Shown here piece after piece: positions 44,385 to 53,694 of a stretch of 64,000 bases of DNA. The notes under the pieces were generated by a model. That model saw only the letters and a program-made list of their open reading frames with translations, was not told the DNA's origin and ran no database searches. Position 1 is the stretch's first letter, and the number at the start of each line of letters is the position of its first letter. This DNA is from Thermoplasmata archaeon (lineage in GTDB: Archaea > Thermoplasmatota > Thermoplasmata > Sysuiplasmatales > Sysuiplasmataceae): contig JAJZXY010000010.1 of NCBI GenBank assembly GCA_021806165.1, positions 1-64,000 on the forward strand. The letters run 5' to 3'. A program made the translations under genes and the position numbers.

Positions 44385-44764
44385 GTATTATGCTGCAGAC
44401 AGTCGTTGTGGACACGAGCGCCCTGATATCCGTCTTTGAGAGGAGGCTAAGCCTTGAAAGCCAGCTCAGGGAGCTGGCGGGAGATTGCAGGATTGTTGTG
44501 CCTTCAGCTGTCAGGGTTGAGCTCTCAAGAATGGACAGCCATGCAGCAAGGGCTGCATCTGCGCTCTCGGCCCGCTATGATGTGTATGAATGCGGGAAGA
44601 GGGGGGATGAGGGAGTAATCGAAGCTGCCACATCCATCGGTGCGTTCGCGGTCGTCACGAACGATTCAATCCTTGCGGACAGGCTTGTATCACGCGGCAT
44701 CAGGGTGATAAGGATGAAGGGGGAGAAGAGATTTGCATTCTACAGGTCTGACGAGGTGCAGTAA
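44381..44764 (+). CDS. PIN-domain protein (VapC9/Fcf1-like)
   Basis: The 127-residue PIN domain has acidic residues in [23 protein letters not shown] and [12 protein letters not shown], so the nuclease site looks complete. The order S6e-aIF2-gamma-PIN is found in many archaea, and this points to rRNA processing or translation rather than a toxin; no antitoxin gene is adjacent. Start ATG 44381 overlaps the aif2g stop. Confidence 0.9.
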   Translation: MSIMLQTVVVDTSALISVFERRLSLESQLRELAGDCRIVVPSAVRVELSRMDSHAARAASALSARYDVYECGKRGDEGVIEAATSIGAFAVVTNDSILADRLVSRGIRVIRMKGEKRFAFYRSDEVQ

Positions 44765-44809
44765 TGATTTATCACACCGTTGCCCATCACCGGCAGGGAG
44801 GCTGAAGGG

Positions 44810-45469
44810 ATGAAGGGGGACCATACGACTGCTCTCAGGCACCTTGCCATCATGGGGGCGCTGAACTCCTTCGCAGACATCACCTCCGGGAGGCTGGGGG
44901 AGTCGCTCGGCATAAGCCAGCAGGCTGCCTCGAGGGAGATACTCAAGCTTGCCGAGATGCGCCTGGTCGAAAGGCAGATAGGGCGTAAGGGGCAGAGGCT
45001 GACCATCACGAAGGCGGGTCAGGAGCTCTTGAAGAGGGAATACCTTGAATACAAGCTTCTATTCGAGCCGGCTGGCAGGCTCATGATACACGGCACAGTT
45101 TTCAGCGGCCTCGGTGAGGGGAAATACTACATATCGCAGCCGAGGTACAAGCAGCAGTTCACTAAGAAGCTGATGTTCACCCCCTACGAGGGAACGCTGA
45201 ACATCAGGGTGAATTCTGCAGACATGCCTCTGTTCGAAACGCTCACATTCTCGGAGGGAATAAAGATTGACGGGTTCGTGAGCAGGGGGAGAACCTTCGG
45301 CGACGTAAAATGCTTCCTTGGCATGATCCAGGGGATGGAATGCGCTGTCATCATACCTGTGAGGACGCACTACACGGATGTCATGGAAGTGATTGCGAGC
45401 GCTCACCTCAGGAGCGAACTGTCGCTGAATGACGGCGATCTTGTTGAGGTAGTCGTCCCGATGGAATGA
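44810..45469 (+). CDS. ribK: CTP-dependent riboflavin kinase with N-terminal winged helix
   Basis: Residues 1-90 are a winged-helix domain (GESLGISQQAASREILKLAE). The rest is the archaeal RibK domain: GTVFSGLGEGKYYISQPRYKQQF, FTPYEGTLNIRVNS, CAVIIPVRTHY. It uses CTP to make FMN. The HTH-RibK fusion is common in archaea and may let it repress its own genes. ATG 44810 (MKGDHTTALR) is favoured; the frame from 44780 adds 10 residues. TATA-like GATTTATC lies about 40 bases before. Confidence 0.94.
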   Translation: MKGDHTTALRHLAIMGALNSFADITSGRLGESLGISQQAASREILKLAEMRLVERQIGRKGQRLTITKAGQELLKREYLEYKLLFEPAGRLMIHGTVFSGLGEGKYYISQPRYKQQFTKKLMFTPYEGTLNIRVNSADMPLFETLTFSEGIKIDGFVSRGRTFGDVKCFLGMIQGMECAVIIPVRTHYTDVMEVIASAHLRSELSLNDGDLVEVVVPME

Positions 45470-45470
45470 T

Positions 45471-46307
45471 TCAGAATTTCGAAACGATGTAGTCGAATGC
45501 AGAGTCGAAAAGCTGCCTTCCGTCCCCCTCCATTCCTCCCTCCAGACCGGCTCTCGTCCAGTCGGAGTGGAGATAGCGCCAGTATGTGCGCTCGGGGTGA
45601 GGCATCATGCCAAGGACGAAGCCTGTCTCGTCGGTAATGCCCGCTATGTTGTAGACACTGCCGTTCGGATTCCATGGATAGCCTGCATAGGCGCCGGAGC
45701 GGTCCACATACCTGAAGACCAACTCATCCATCTCCTCCAGCCTGGCAAACCATTCATCAGTCTTTCCAGGCGGAAAGGTCATCTTCCCCTCCGCGTGAGC
45801 TGTGGGCACGGCGAGAATGCCGCCCGGCCGGATCCTGCGGGTGAAGACGCAGTGCCCCTTGTTGACATTCTTCAGCAGGGCGGGCCTGCACTCATACCTC
45901 GTGGAAATATTGGTTGTGAGAGCCGCCTTCGGCAGCAGCTCCCCCTTCTCCCCGCCGGCTGGAAGGATTCCAAGCTCTACGAGCACCTGGAAGCCGTTGC
46001 ATATGCCGAGGACAGGGTGCCCGTCGTCTATGAACCTGAGGAACTCCTGCCCGAGGGAGCTCTTGATGCGGGATGCGAATATGGCGCCCGCCCTGACGTA
46101 GTCCCCCGCCGAAAAGCCCCCCGGAAGTATTACCATGTGGTAGTCACCCAGCGACCTGCGCAGCCCGGGCGGGCATCTTCCCTCGAGCTGTTTCAGGTGT
46201 ATCAGCTCTGCTGCCGCTCCGGAGGCTCCGGCGGCCGCGGCAGCCTCCTCTGCCATGTTAGTCCCCTCTATCCTGAGGACAGCCACCCTGATCTCCGGGA
46301 GTTTCAT
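45471..46307 (-). CDS. purQ: Phosphoribosylformylglycinamidine synthase subunit PurQ
   Basis: This is the glutaminase subunit of the purine step-4 complex. The nucleophile is in LGICNGFQVLVELG, and the His/Glu pair in MMPHPERTYW. From ATG 46307 (MKLPEIRVAV) it has 278 residues; the long N-terminus in the track is inside purL. It overlaps purL by 4 bases (ATGA). It is the last gene of purS-purL-purQ. Confidence 0.96.
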   Translation of the reverse strand: MKLPEIRVAVLRIEGTNMAEEAAAAAGASGAAAELIHLKQLEGRCPPGLRRSLGDYHMVILPGGFSAGDYVRAGAIFASRIKSSLGQEFLRFIDDGHPVLGICNGFQVLVELGILPAGGEKGELLPKAALTTNISTRYECRPALLKNVNKGHCVFTRRIRPGGILAVPTAHAEGKMTFPPGKTDEWFARLEEMDELVFRYVDRSGAYAGYPWNPNGSVYNIAGITDETGFVLGMMPHPERTYWRYLHSDWTRAGLEGGMEGDGRQLFDSAFDYIVSKF

Positions 46308-48634
46308 GATGAGCCCATCCTGTCCCACAGGGGCTGAGACCAGAGCCGCCTGAGATATGCAATTTCCTCGCTGTACTTCACTGCGCTCTCCTCCATTATG
46401 GTGATCTTTGAGCTTCCTGTGGTGCCGAGAAGCGTGGCGTTCTGCCCGAAGATGGACTGCAGCCGTTCGCTGTTCCGCGGGGAAACCTCGACGAGCCACC
46501 TCGTCGGAGCTTCGGAAAAGAGCTTTGCCCTTATGTCCCCCTTCCCCAGATCGGTGGTGTCAATCAGCACTCCGGTATCGCCGCCGAAAGCCATCTCGGC
46601 AGCGCCTGTCAGAATGCCCCCCTGGGATACATCGTGGCATGAAAGCACCAGCCCCTCCGACATGGCCCTGTTCAGGGCGGATGACAGAGTGTGGAGCCTG
46701 TTTAGTTCGACGGGCGCGAAATCAATGTCGCCCGTACTGTATATCCTGGAGAGTTCGGAGCACCCGAGCCTGTTGTCCTGCTTTCCTATGAGATACAGGT
46801 AGCTCCCGTCCCGTTTTATGTCCGAGGTAACGGACCTGCGGACATCATCCACCAGTCCGACGCCCGTCAGTGCGATGGACGGAAGGATGGGCCCGTGCTC
46901 GCCATCGTTGTAGAAGCTTACATTGCCCGAGGGGAGGCAGAGGTTCATGCGCGCGGCCGCGTCGGCCATTCCCCTGACCGATTCATAGAATTCCCACATG
47001 ACACCAGGCTTTTCCGGATTTGCGAAATTGAGACAGTTGGTGACTGCGTCGGGCTTCGCCCCGACCGCTGTGAGCTGCCTGCAGAGCTCATCCACCGCCG
47101 CAACGGCACCCTGGTATGGGTCGACCGCTGAAATCCACGGCTGCGAAGAGACTGCGATTGCCAGGCCTGACCAGCTGTCCCTGAGCGGTTTGAGCACCGA
47201 TGCGTCGCCGTGGGAGAGAGTCCCTGTCGCGCCCTGGAGCGGTTTGACAACTGTCCTGCCGCCAACCTCATAATCATACATGTGCACGATCCAGTCCCTG
47301 CTTGCCACGTTGATGTCGGATATAATGCGCTCGACCATCCTGTTTAGCCCGTCTAGCATGTCGATGGGTTTCACCCTTGGCCTTTCAATCTTCCTCTTCT
47401 GCATGGGCCTGTTGTATTCGGGCGCCTTCACGAAGAATGATGTGTCCAGATCGACTATGCGGCTGCCTGCATGCATGACCACCACGCTGCTCCCCGACTC
47501 AACCCTGCCTATCTTCGATGCCCTGACATCCCAGAAGTCGAATACATCGAGAACATGCTTCAGATTCTTCTCGCTCACTGAAAGGAGCATCCTCTCCTGC
47601 GACTCCGATACCCAGATCTCCCAGGGGAGCATCCCCGTCTCCCTTAGTGGCATCTTGTCTATGTCAATGACAGCAGCATGGCCGCCGGAAAGGGCCATCT
47701 CGCCCACGACAGCCGAAAGACCTCCTCCTCCGAGGTCCTTCATCGAATCTATTGCACCCTCCTCGACAAGCTGGAGCACTGCGTTGATAAGCGGCTCCTT
47801 GGTGATGGGGTCGCCGAGCTGGACCGCACCCCTGTCGCTTTCGTGCGACCCGGCTGTGAGTATCTGAGACGCGAAATTCACTCCGTGTATTCCGTCCCTG
47901 CCCGTAAGGCCGCCCGCTATGACTATTGCATTTCCCTTGTGCCTGAATCCGTTGCCTACGATCTTGTCCTTCCTTCCGAAACCGATGCACGCTGCATTCA
48001 CAAGGCAGTTGGAAAGGTATCTGTCGTCGAACCATACGCCGCCTGCAACAGTGGGGACACCGATCCTGTTTCCATAGTCTCGAATTCCGCCTACAACGCC
48101 GGCAAGCAGATACTTGGGATGCTTGTCGCCCGGAGGAAGCTCTGAGAGCGCTGTGTCAAGATCGCCGAAGAAGAGCGGGTCTGCGAGCGCAACCGGCTTT
48201 GTCCCCATGCAGAGTATGTCCCTGACGATGCCGCCTATCCCGGTCCCCGCCCCCCCGTAGGGCTCTATGGCGCTGGGATGGTTGTGGCTCTCCATCTTGA
48301 GCGAGTAGACGTGGGAGTCGTCAAATTCCATAACACCCGCATCGCCGACTGCATAAGCCCTCTTGGCGAGCGGGAAGACGAACCTGCGCAGCACCGGCTT
48401 GGATGTCTTGTAGCTGCAGTGCTCACTCCACGCCTGTGCTATCGAGTGCAGTTCAATGTCTGTGGGCTCCCTCCCAAGACCGCGGAAGTATGACTGTACG
48501 CGCTTCATCTCTTCAGATGACATTCCGAGGCGCATCTGGTCATTGAGTGAGGCAAGTTCCCTCTCTCCTGCCCCCGAAAGTCTGACCCTCATAACGCCCT
48601 GTATTCCACTTTCCTCGAACAGTGTGCCATTCAT
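46304..48634 (-). CDS. purL: Phosphoribosylformylglycinamidine synthase subunit PurL
   Basis: The small PurL form, 776 residues, uses ammonia from PurQ to make FGAM. Catalytic and ATP-site motifs are QAWSEHCSYKTSKPVL, YGGAGTGIGGIVRDIL, SMKDLGGGGLS and SCHDVSQGGILT. It lies between purS and purQ on the minus strand, with 16 bases after purS. Confidence 0.97.
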   Translation of the reverse strand: MNGTLFEESGIQGVMRVRLSGAGERELASLNDQMRLGMSSEEMKRVQSYFRGLGREPTDIELHSIAQAWSEHCSYKTSKPVLRRFVFPLAKRAYAVGDAGVMEFDDSHVYSLKMESHNHPSAIEPYGGAGTGIGGIVRDILCMGTKPVALADPLFFGDLDTALSELPPGDKHPKYLLAGVVGGIRDYGNRIGVPTVAGGVWFDDRYLSNCLVNAACIGFGRKDKIVGNGFRHKGNAIVIAGGLTGRDGIHGVNFASQILTAGSHESDRGAVQLGDPITKEPLINAVLQLVEEGAIDSMKDLGGGGLSAVVGEMALSGGHAAVIDIDKMPLRETGMLPWEIWVSESQERMLLSVSEKNLKHVLDVFDFWDVRASKIGRVESGSSVVVMHAGSRIVDLDTSFFVKAPEYNRPMQKRKIERPRVKPIDMLDGLNRMVERIISDINVASRDWIVHMYDYEVGGRTVVKPLQGATGTLSHGDASVLKPLRDSWSGLAIAVSSQPWISAVDPYQGAVAAVDELCRQLTAVGAKPDAVTNCLNFANPEKPGVMWEFYESVRGMADAAARMNLCLPSGNVSFYNDGEHGPILPSIALTGVGLVDDVRRSVTSDIKRDGSYLYLIGKQDNRLGCSELSRIYSTGDIDFAPVELNRLHTLSSALNRAMSEGLVLSCHDVSQGGILTGAAEMAFGGDTGVLIDTTDLGKGDIRAKLFSEAPTRWLVEVSPRNSERLQSIFGQNATLLGTTGSSKITIMEESAVKYSEEIAYLRRLWSQPLWDRMGSS

Positions 48635-48650
48635 CTCAATTCACGTTCAG

Positions 48651-48899
48651 TCAGTCGACCGGGGAGGTTGTGTAGCTGTAATTGTGGATGGCCGGATTGG
48701 CAAGGAGCCTCCTGCACATCTCCTCCACTTCCTTCTTCGCTCCCTCTGCCTCCCCTTCGACTGAAATTGTGTAGACCTTCGAGAAGGAGACCTGCTTGAC
48801 GTTCTCAAAGCCGAGCAGCTGAAGTGTCTTCCTGGTGTTTTCACCCTCGGGGTCGACAATCCCCTCCTTCAGCGTGATTTTGACCTCAAATACGGGCAT
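48651..48899 (-). CDS. purS: Phosphoribosylformylglycinamidine synthase subunit PurS
   Basis: The 82-residue protein reads MPVFEVKITLKEGIVDPEGEN and ENVKQVSFSKVYTISVEG and is PurS, which bridges PurL and PurQ. It is the first gene of the operon. Confidence 0.95.
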   Translation of the reverse strand: MPVFEVKITLKEGIVDPEGENTRKTLQLLGFENVKQVSFSKVYTISVEGEAEGAKKEVEEMCRRLLANPAIHNYSYTTSPVD

Positions 48900-48930
48900 T
48901 TACTCAACTGGACTGGTATATTAATCTCTA

Positions 48931-48937
48931 TTTAAAT
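48931..48937 (-). promoter_or_regulatory. TATA box for the pur operon
   Basis: ATTTAAA on the minus strand is centred about 35 bases before ATG 48899. Confidence 0.5.
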
Positions 48938-48942
48938 CCGTA

Positions 48943-50190
48943 TCACACGTGCTGCACCTTGGTCTCCCTGTGTTCCATTTCCACCAGGCCCCTCTGCCTG
49001 ATTGCAATCATGATGAGGAGGGAGAGAACTCCAAATACCTCAAGCGCGAGCCATATCAGCAGATTGCTGCTGAACAGGAGGTAGAGGAAGAATGAGCCTG
49101 CTGCTGGACCCATTGCCCTGCCTGCAGACCGTGCCATCCCGTTGAACGCCATGTATCTGCCGATCTTGTCGGAGGGAGCTATCCTGGACACTATGCTGGA
49201 TATTGTCGGGGTTGTGAAATTCTCTCCGAGCGTGATTACCACCATGTCGAACATGAGTGCCGGAAGAGTGGTGGAAAGACCAACCATGAGATAGCCTGCC
49301 ATGTACAGCAGGATGCCTACTATGACACCGTCAATCTCCCTCATCCTGCCGACGACGGCTGTCACGGGGAACTGCCCCACAACCACAACAACGCCGTTGA
49401 CAGCGAAAATATAGCCGATCAGGTTGCTTGCAATGCCTGCCTTCAGCGTAGCGTAGAGAGGAAGAGTGACGGAGAACTGCGCTGTGAGTACCATGAGCAG
49501 CAGCGTGCCAGCCGAGAATATCATGAGCGGTCTGTCCAGGACTATCAGGTCGGAGAGCCTCTTCATCCTGTATGCGGCTGGTCTTCCTCCTGCAGGACGT
49601 ATTGCACTGATGAGCGTCACTATGAGCGCAAACTGTATCAGAAGCGTGACCTCAACCACTGCGAATATCCATATGACACCCGAATTGAATATCTGCGAGC
49701 CAATGAGGGGCCCAACTGCCCAGCCGAAGTTGGCCATTATCCTGTATATGGCGTACCCCTTCTCCCTCTCCCTGCTGCTTGTCACATCGGCAACCATCGC
49801 GGTCGCCGCCGGGAATAGAAGGCCGCCCGAGACGGATGTTGCCACGAACATCACCACTATCAGCTCGGTTGAGCCGTGGAGGTAGAGGGCGGCGATTATG
49901 CCCATGTAGATGATTATACCGGCCCCGCTTCCGTACAGCATCGTCCTCTTCCTGCCTGAGAAGTCGGTAAGGTAGCCGCCGGCGATCTGGCAGAATGTTG
50001 ATGCAACGGCCAGTGCACCGAATATCAGGCCGACAAGATAGATTGGCACTCCAAGGTCCCGTTCAAAGAAAATCGCCATGAATGGCCATGTAGCGCCAAA
50101 GCCTATGGAGCGTATCAGCACAACTGAGCCAAGTGACCACAGCTGCCTGTTCCCGAGCAGGAGGGATTCTCGAACATCTCCGCCTCTCAT
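48943..50190 (-). CDS. MFS transporter
   Basis: The 415-residue protein has 12 helices. GGYLTDFSGRKRTMLYG is MFS motif A between helices 2 and 3. It resembles multidrug and sugar MFS proteins but has no clear substrate signature. It stands on its own; purS lies 43 bases downstream of its stop. Confidence 0.88.
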   Translation of the reverse strand: MRGGDVRESLLLGNRQLWSLGSVVLIRSIGFGATWPFMAIFFERDLGVPIYLVGLIFGALAVASTFCQIAGGYLTDFSGRKRTMLYGSGAGIIIYMGIIAALYLHGSTELIVVMFVATSVSGGLLFPAATAMVADVTSSREREKGYAIYRIMANFGWAVGPLIGSQIFNSGVIWIFAVVEVTLLIQFALIVTLISAIRPAGGRPAAYRMKRLSDLIVLDRPLMIFSAGTLLLMVLTAQFSVTLPLYATLKAGIASNLIGYIFAVNGVVVVVGQFPVTAVVGRMREIDGVIVGILLYMAGYLMVGLSTTLPALMFDMVVITLGENFTTPTISSIVSRIAPSDKIGRYMAFNGMARSAGRAMGPAAGSFFLYLLFSSNLLIWLALEVFGVLSLLIMIAIRQRGLVEMEHRETKVQHV

Positions 50191-50331
50191 TCTTCAGCCT
50201 TCTCCCTGCGGGGGGACCCGAAGACGGAGACCTGCCCATTTCGAACGCTGTTGGGGAACATCTGGTTCGCATTTCACACGACTGAACCACCAATATGAAC
50301 ATTGCCGTCGCCGCATGGACTGGTCCTGCGG

Positions 50332-50961
50332 TCAGATCGTGTGCACTATTGCTATGATGCCTGTAATTATAAACTGGATGGCCAGTGCGGAGAGGAGTAT
50401 TCCCTCTATCCTTGAGAATGCCATGGCACCCATCCTGCCAAGCCTGTTGAACAGCGGCGCGGAATAGCGAAGGGAGAAGTAGGAGGCCAGGGCGGTCACC
50501 AGTATGGCCACCATCACGAAGGAGAGGTTGACAAGCGAGCCTGCCTCACCAGAGAATATAATCACGGTGGTTATTGCGCCCGGTCCGGCGAACAGGGGAA
50601 TCCCCAGGGGCACGATGCCTATGGACTCCCTCTCGAGTGCCTCGTCCCGATCCTCGACGGTTGTCTTGGACTTTGGATTTTCCCCGTGGAGCATAGAAAA
50701 TGACGTGGAGAAGAGGAGTATCCCTCCTGCAATCTCGAATGCGGGCAGGGTGATGCCGTACAGCGCAAATATGGCCGTGCCCAGCAGGCCGAACATGACG
50801 AGGGCGCCGAGCGTGATCCAGAAGACCTTTGATATCACACGCTTCTTTGTTGCATCGTCGTAGCCCAGTGTCAGGGAATAGAAGATGGGTATGTTGCCGA
50901 TAGGATTGACAACCACGAATACTGAGGCCACCGCGGCAGCCAGGAAGTCCGTGTTCACCAT
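50332..50961 (-). CDS. MarC-family membrane protein
   Basis: The 209-residue protein has six helices with SVFVVVNPIGNIPIF and IVPLGIPLFAGPGAITTV, the two conserved NPxG/GPG loops of the MarC (UPF0056) family. The function of the family is not settled. A TATA-like CATAAATAG lies about 43 bases before the start. It is separated by about 140 bases from the MFS gene, with nothing visible in between. Confidence 0.92.
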   Translation of the reverse strand: MVNTDFLAAAVASVFVVVNPIGNIPIFYSLTLGYDDATKKRVISKVFWITLGALVMFGLLGTAIFALYGITLPAFEIAGGILLFSTSFSMLHGENPKSKTTVEDRDEALERESIGIVPLGIPLFAGPGAITTVIIFSGEAGSLVNLSFVMVAILVTALASYFSLRYSAPLFNRLGRMGAMAFSRIEGILLSALAIQFIITGIIAIVHTI

Positions 50962-51009
50962 TAAAGCTCACCCTGCAGGCATCTGAAAGGGGCGGCCCTT
51001 CTATTTATG

Positions 51010-51753
51010 CTAACCGACCTTCCTGAATATCGATATATAACCTGTATGGCCGGGCCCGTCAAAGCTGTGGCGCGTTGCGCCCTCAGTGACTTCGAGCTTT
51101 CTCATCATAATCTCGAAGCTGGTTTCATGCCAGAAACCGGATGAGGCCGCCTGGGACACAGTCCTTTCCGTCTGGTTCACTGTGGGCGAATAGGAGGATA
51201 GCATCCTTCCAGGCCTGAGAGCATGCCAGCATGACTCGAGCGCGTTCCAGGGATCCGGTATGTCTATGGAAGCTGCATCCGCGAAGGAGGTGCCTGTGAA
51301 CTCCCTCCCGTCGGCAAGGATCGGATGCCATGCGCCGCCAATCCCCGACCTCGAAATGTTGGTGGAGGCAACCCTCAGGTGCTCAGGCCTGTTGTCCATG
51401 GTGATAACCATCCCATTCTCCCCGACAGCTGAGAGAAGCTTGAGAGAGAGTGAGCCGGAGCCTGCACCGATCTCAAGCACCGTGTGACCGCATCTAACGT
51501 CGAGGAAGTGGGCGATCATAGATGCATCCTTCTCCGTGATGACCTGCGGTCCCCTCTCGAGTGTGTTCATCAGGTCGCTCACAGTAGGGGCGAGTATCAT
51601 GAAGCGCTTCCCTGCTATGGCGATGGCGCTTCCGGGTGAGGCGGCTGAAGCCGCACCCGCGTCAACCACACCCAGCGCCCTGACCCTTACCTTGCCCTCC
51701 GATTCGGGTACGAAATACCTCCGCCTCTTCTCGTCGACTAGAATGAATGACAT
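51010..51753 (-). CDS. trmI: tRNA (adenine-N1)-methyltransferase TrmI
   Basis: TrmI methylates A57/A58 in the T loop. The N-terminal beta domain (LVDEKRRRYFVPE) precedes the AdoMet motif HTVLEIGAGSGSLSLKLL and the DxPxPW-like SIDIPDPWNAL. The ATG 51753 start (MSFILVDEKR) gives 247 residues. The gene is divergent from the P-loop gene, sharing a 137-base intergenic region. Confidence 0.92.
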   Translation of the reverse strand: MSFILVDEKRRRYFVPESEGKVRVRALGVVDAGAASAASPGSAIAIAGKRFMILAPTVSDLMNTLERGPQVITEKDASMIAHFLDVRCGHTVLEIGAGSGSLSLKLLSAVGENGMVITMDNRPEHLRVASTNISRSGIGGAWHPILADGREFTGTSFADAASIDIPDPWNALESCWHALRPGRMLSSYSPTVNQTERTVSQAASSGFWHETSFEIMMRKLEVTEGATRHSFDGPGHTGYISIFRKVG

Positions 51754-51837
51754 CTGACAGCAGCACTGAACATTGCCCACGTAATATTTATTGTAGTAAT
51801 AAGACGGGGGTGGTTTTGCTACACACCGGCATTGCCT

Positions 51838-51873
51838 GGTATTGGGTACGTTTTTTAACTCATAACCAATACC
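51838..51873 (+). promoter_or_regulatory. Inverted-repeat operator flanking a TATA box
   Basis: GGTATTGG (51838-51845) and CCAATACC (51866-51873) form a perfect 8-bp inverted repeat, with 20 bases between that include the TATA-like TTTTTTAACT (51851-51860). The repeat straddles the promoter of the gene at 51891. A dimeric repressor bound here would block TBP. The arms stay similar outside the core (TGGTATTGGGTA against GGGTATTGGTTA). Confidence 0.55.
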
Positions 51874-51890
51874 CGTTTTGTGAGTCCCTC

Positions 51891-53081
51891 ATGGCTATGC
51901 TGAACAACTATGTGACAAAGGAAACTTCCAGGGCCAAGTCTAGGAAAAATGTATCCGGGGATGAGATGAACAGGATGCTGGAGCACGCACTGGGTTATCT
52001 GGACTACGACAGGAAGCTAACCTGGGACGCAAATATAAACGGCATAGTTGTGAGATATACCGGCAACAGCCAGCACCAGTATGATTTCTGGATGGAAAAC
52101 TGGTGGCCTGCCCCCAACAACTCCAGCATGCTGCCGCATGCGTTTGTCTATTCTGTTGTCGGAGTGCCTAACATGGAGGCGGAGGCGCTCTACTGCCCTG
52201 AACTCAACACCGCCCTGTTCATAAACACCGAGTACTACGGCCAGGCAAAGAGCTGGGCGCTGGGCATGGCGGCTGCTGTGCTCGAGAGGCACTACAACAC
52301 ACATTCAATTCATGGCGCATGCGCCGAGCTTTCAGGAAGGGGAGTGGTGATAGTCGCACCCACAGGCACCGGAAAGACGACGCAGGTCAACCAGCTCTTC
52401 CAGGCTGAGAGCGGCAAGGTAGTTGGCGATGACTGGGTGTACATACAGCACCCGCCAGGGCTTGAGGACGGCAGGAACCACAGGTTCCTCGTCAGACAGC
52501 CGGAGAGGAGGCTGTACATAAGGACGGAGAACGAGGAGAATGAGCCGTGGCTCAGGCCGATTCTCGATGGGTGCAAGTGCGAGAACGTGGTCATGAGAAA
52601 GCAGGACTGCCAGAACAGCATCTGCTGGGAAAAGTGTGAGAAGGGGGAAAGGAAATGCGTCTTTGACGAGGGAAAGGACTGGTGCTTCTATGCGTTCGGC
52701 AACTCGCGCGCACTACTTCCGAGGGAATGGATGAAGGGAGAGGGAAAGGTCGCAGACCTTGCAGAACTCAATCTGCTTGTCCTCCTCAGGAGGGACAGCA
52801 CATCTCCCGCACAGGTAAACCTTGACGCAGACCAGGCCATTGAGGTTCTCAAGGAGGGGAGATACATGATCAGGCCCGGGTCCGGTCCAAAGGAGAAATG
52901 GGGAACGATGGCCAACGAGCCATGGTACAACCCATACCTCCTTGTCAGGGACGACAGGAAGCAGGAGGAGTTCTTCAGAAGGGAAGTGGAGTCATCCAGG
53001 TGTGTCCTTCTCAACACAGGCGTCGAGGGAATAACCCAGACGCACGACAGGATTGTGAAGGAGCTGAAAGCCTCAGACTGA
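51891..53081 (+). CDS. HprK/PEPCK-like P-loop protein with a cysteine-rich insert
   Basis: From ATG 51891 the protein has 396 residues. The P-loop is APTGTGKTT (156-164), preceded by HGACAELSGRGVVIV as in HPr kinase and ATP-type PEP carboxykinase folds, and followed by a Walker-B-like VVGDDWVYI. Between residues 228 and 265 are seven cysteines (C228, C230, C240, C245, C249, C256, C265), probably a zinc or iron-sulfur site. I recognise the fold but not the family; HPr itself is not expected in this organism. It may be a small-molecule or protein kinase. Its promoter carries an inverted repeat. Confidence 0.75.
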   Translation: MAMLNNYVTKETSRAKSRKNVSGDEMNRMLEHALGYLDYDRKLTWDANINGIVVRYTGNSQHQYDFWMENWWPAPNNSSMLPHAFVYSVVGVPNMEAEALYCPELNTALFINTEYYGQAKSWALGMAAAVLERHYNTHSIHGACAELSGRGVVIVAPTGTGKTTQVNQLFQAESGKVVGDDWVYIQHPPGLEDGRNHRFLVRQPERRLYIRTENEENEPWLRPILDGCKCENVVMRKQDCQNSICWEKCEKGERKCVFDEGKDWCFYAFGNSRALLPREWMKGEGKVADLAELNLLVLLRRDSTSPAQVNLDADQAIEVLKEGRYMIRPGSGPKEKWGTMANEPWYNPYLLVRDDRKQEEFFRREVESSRCVLLNTGVEGITQTHDRIVKELKASD

Positions 53082-53543
53082 GGCGGAAGCGGCGGCCGGC
53101 CTGATGAGCTGGCCGCACCTCAGGCATTTGACGTCGTAGAAGGAGACAGCTGTGCCGCATTCGGGACAGCGCGGCAGACCCTGCGTGACTGAAGCATTCC
53201 TGAAGCCGGACGCAGCTCCTGCGGATGCCTCCTCATGGCGGTGCACAGCGGTGGTGACAGACTCAGTGATAGCCGGTTCGGCAGCTGGTCTGGCGGCGTC
53301 AACCGGCCTGAGGTCATACTCAGGAATGGCTGCTGACTGCTTGTGCCTTCCTGGAAGCCTGGAGCGGAGCAGGTAAATGCCAAGGCCGAACGGTCCCGCT
53401 ATTGCAGGCGCCACCGACCATGCCCTTGACAGTGCTCGAAGCCATGCGTCGTAATATGTCCAGATTCCCATGCCAAACGAAATGAGCAACCATGCAGATA
53501 TGGCCAATTCTAACGAAAGCTGCATCCCAAACCCTGTCCTCAT
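53073..53543 (-). CDS. Membrane protein with C-terminal zinc ribbon
   Basis: The 156-residue protein has two N-terminal helices (AISAWLLISFGMGIWTYY; WSVAPAIAGPFGLGIYLL). An Ala/Glu-rich linker follows, then a zinc ribbon PRCPECGTAVSFYD ... CLRCGQLI. The module order is the reverse of the 23318 protein. No family is recognised. It overlaps the P-loop gene by 9 bases (convergent). Confidence 0.75.
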   Translation of the reverse strand: MRTGFGMQLSLELAISAWLLISFGMGIWTYYDAWLRALSRAWSVAPAIAGPFGLGIYLLRSRLPGRHKQSAAIPEYDLRPVDAARPAAEPAITESVTTAVHRHEEASAGAASGFRNASVTQGLPRCPECGTAVSFYDVKCLRCGQLIRPAAASASV

Positions 53544-53694
53544 TAATGTGAGAATCTTTATTTAATTCTATCTAAACAGCTGACATTTGTCAGACCACAT
53601 CGCGCCTCGCACCTCCCCCGGCGCGCTGCAGCACCTGACAAAGGATGCCGGAACAGTTCAAGCCAGTCCGCACGATCATATTCACGGGGCAGTT

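Noticed and set aside
44381-44764. PIN protein as a toxin of a toxin-antitoxin pair
   Set aside because: No antitoxin is adjacent and the gene overlaps aif2g, a conserved translation context.
45567-46337. 256-residue plus-strand ORF
   Set aside because: Antisense to purQ.
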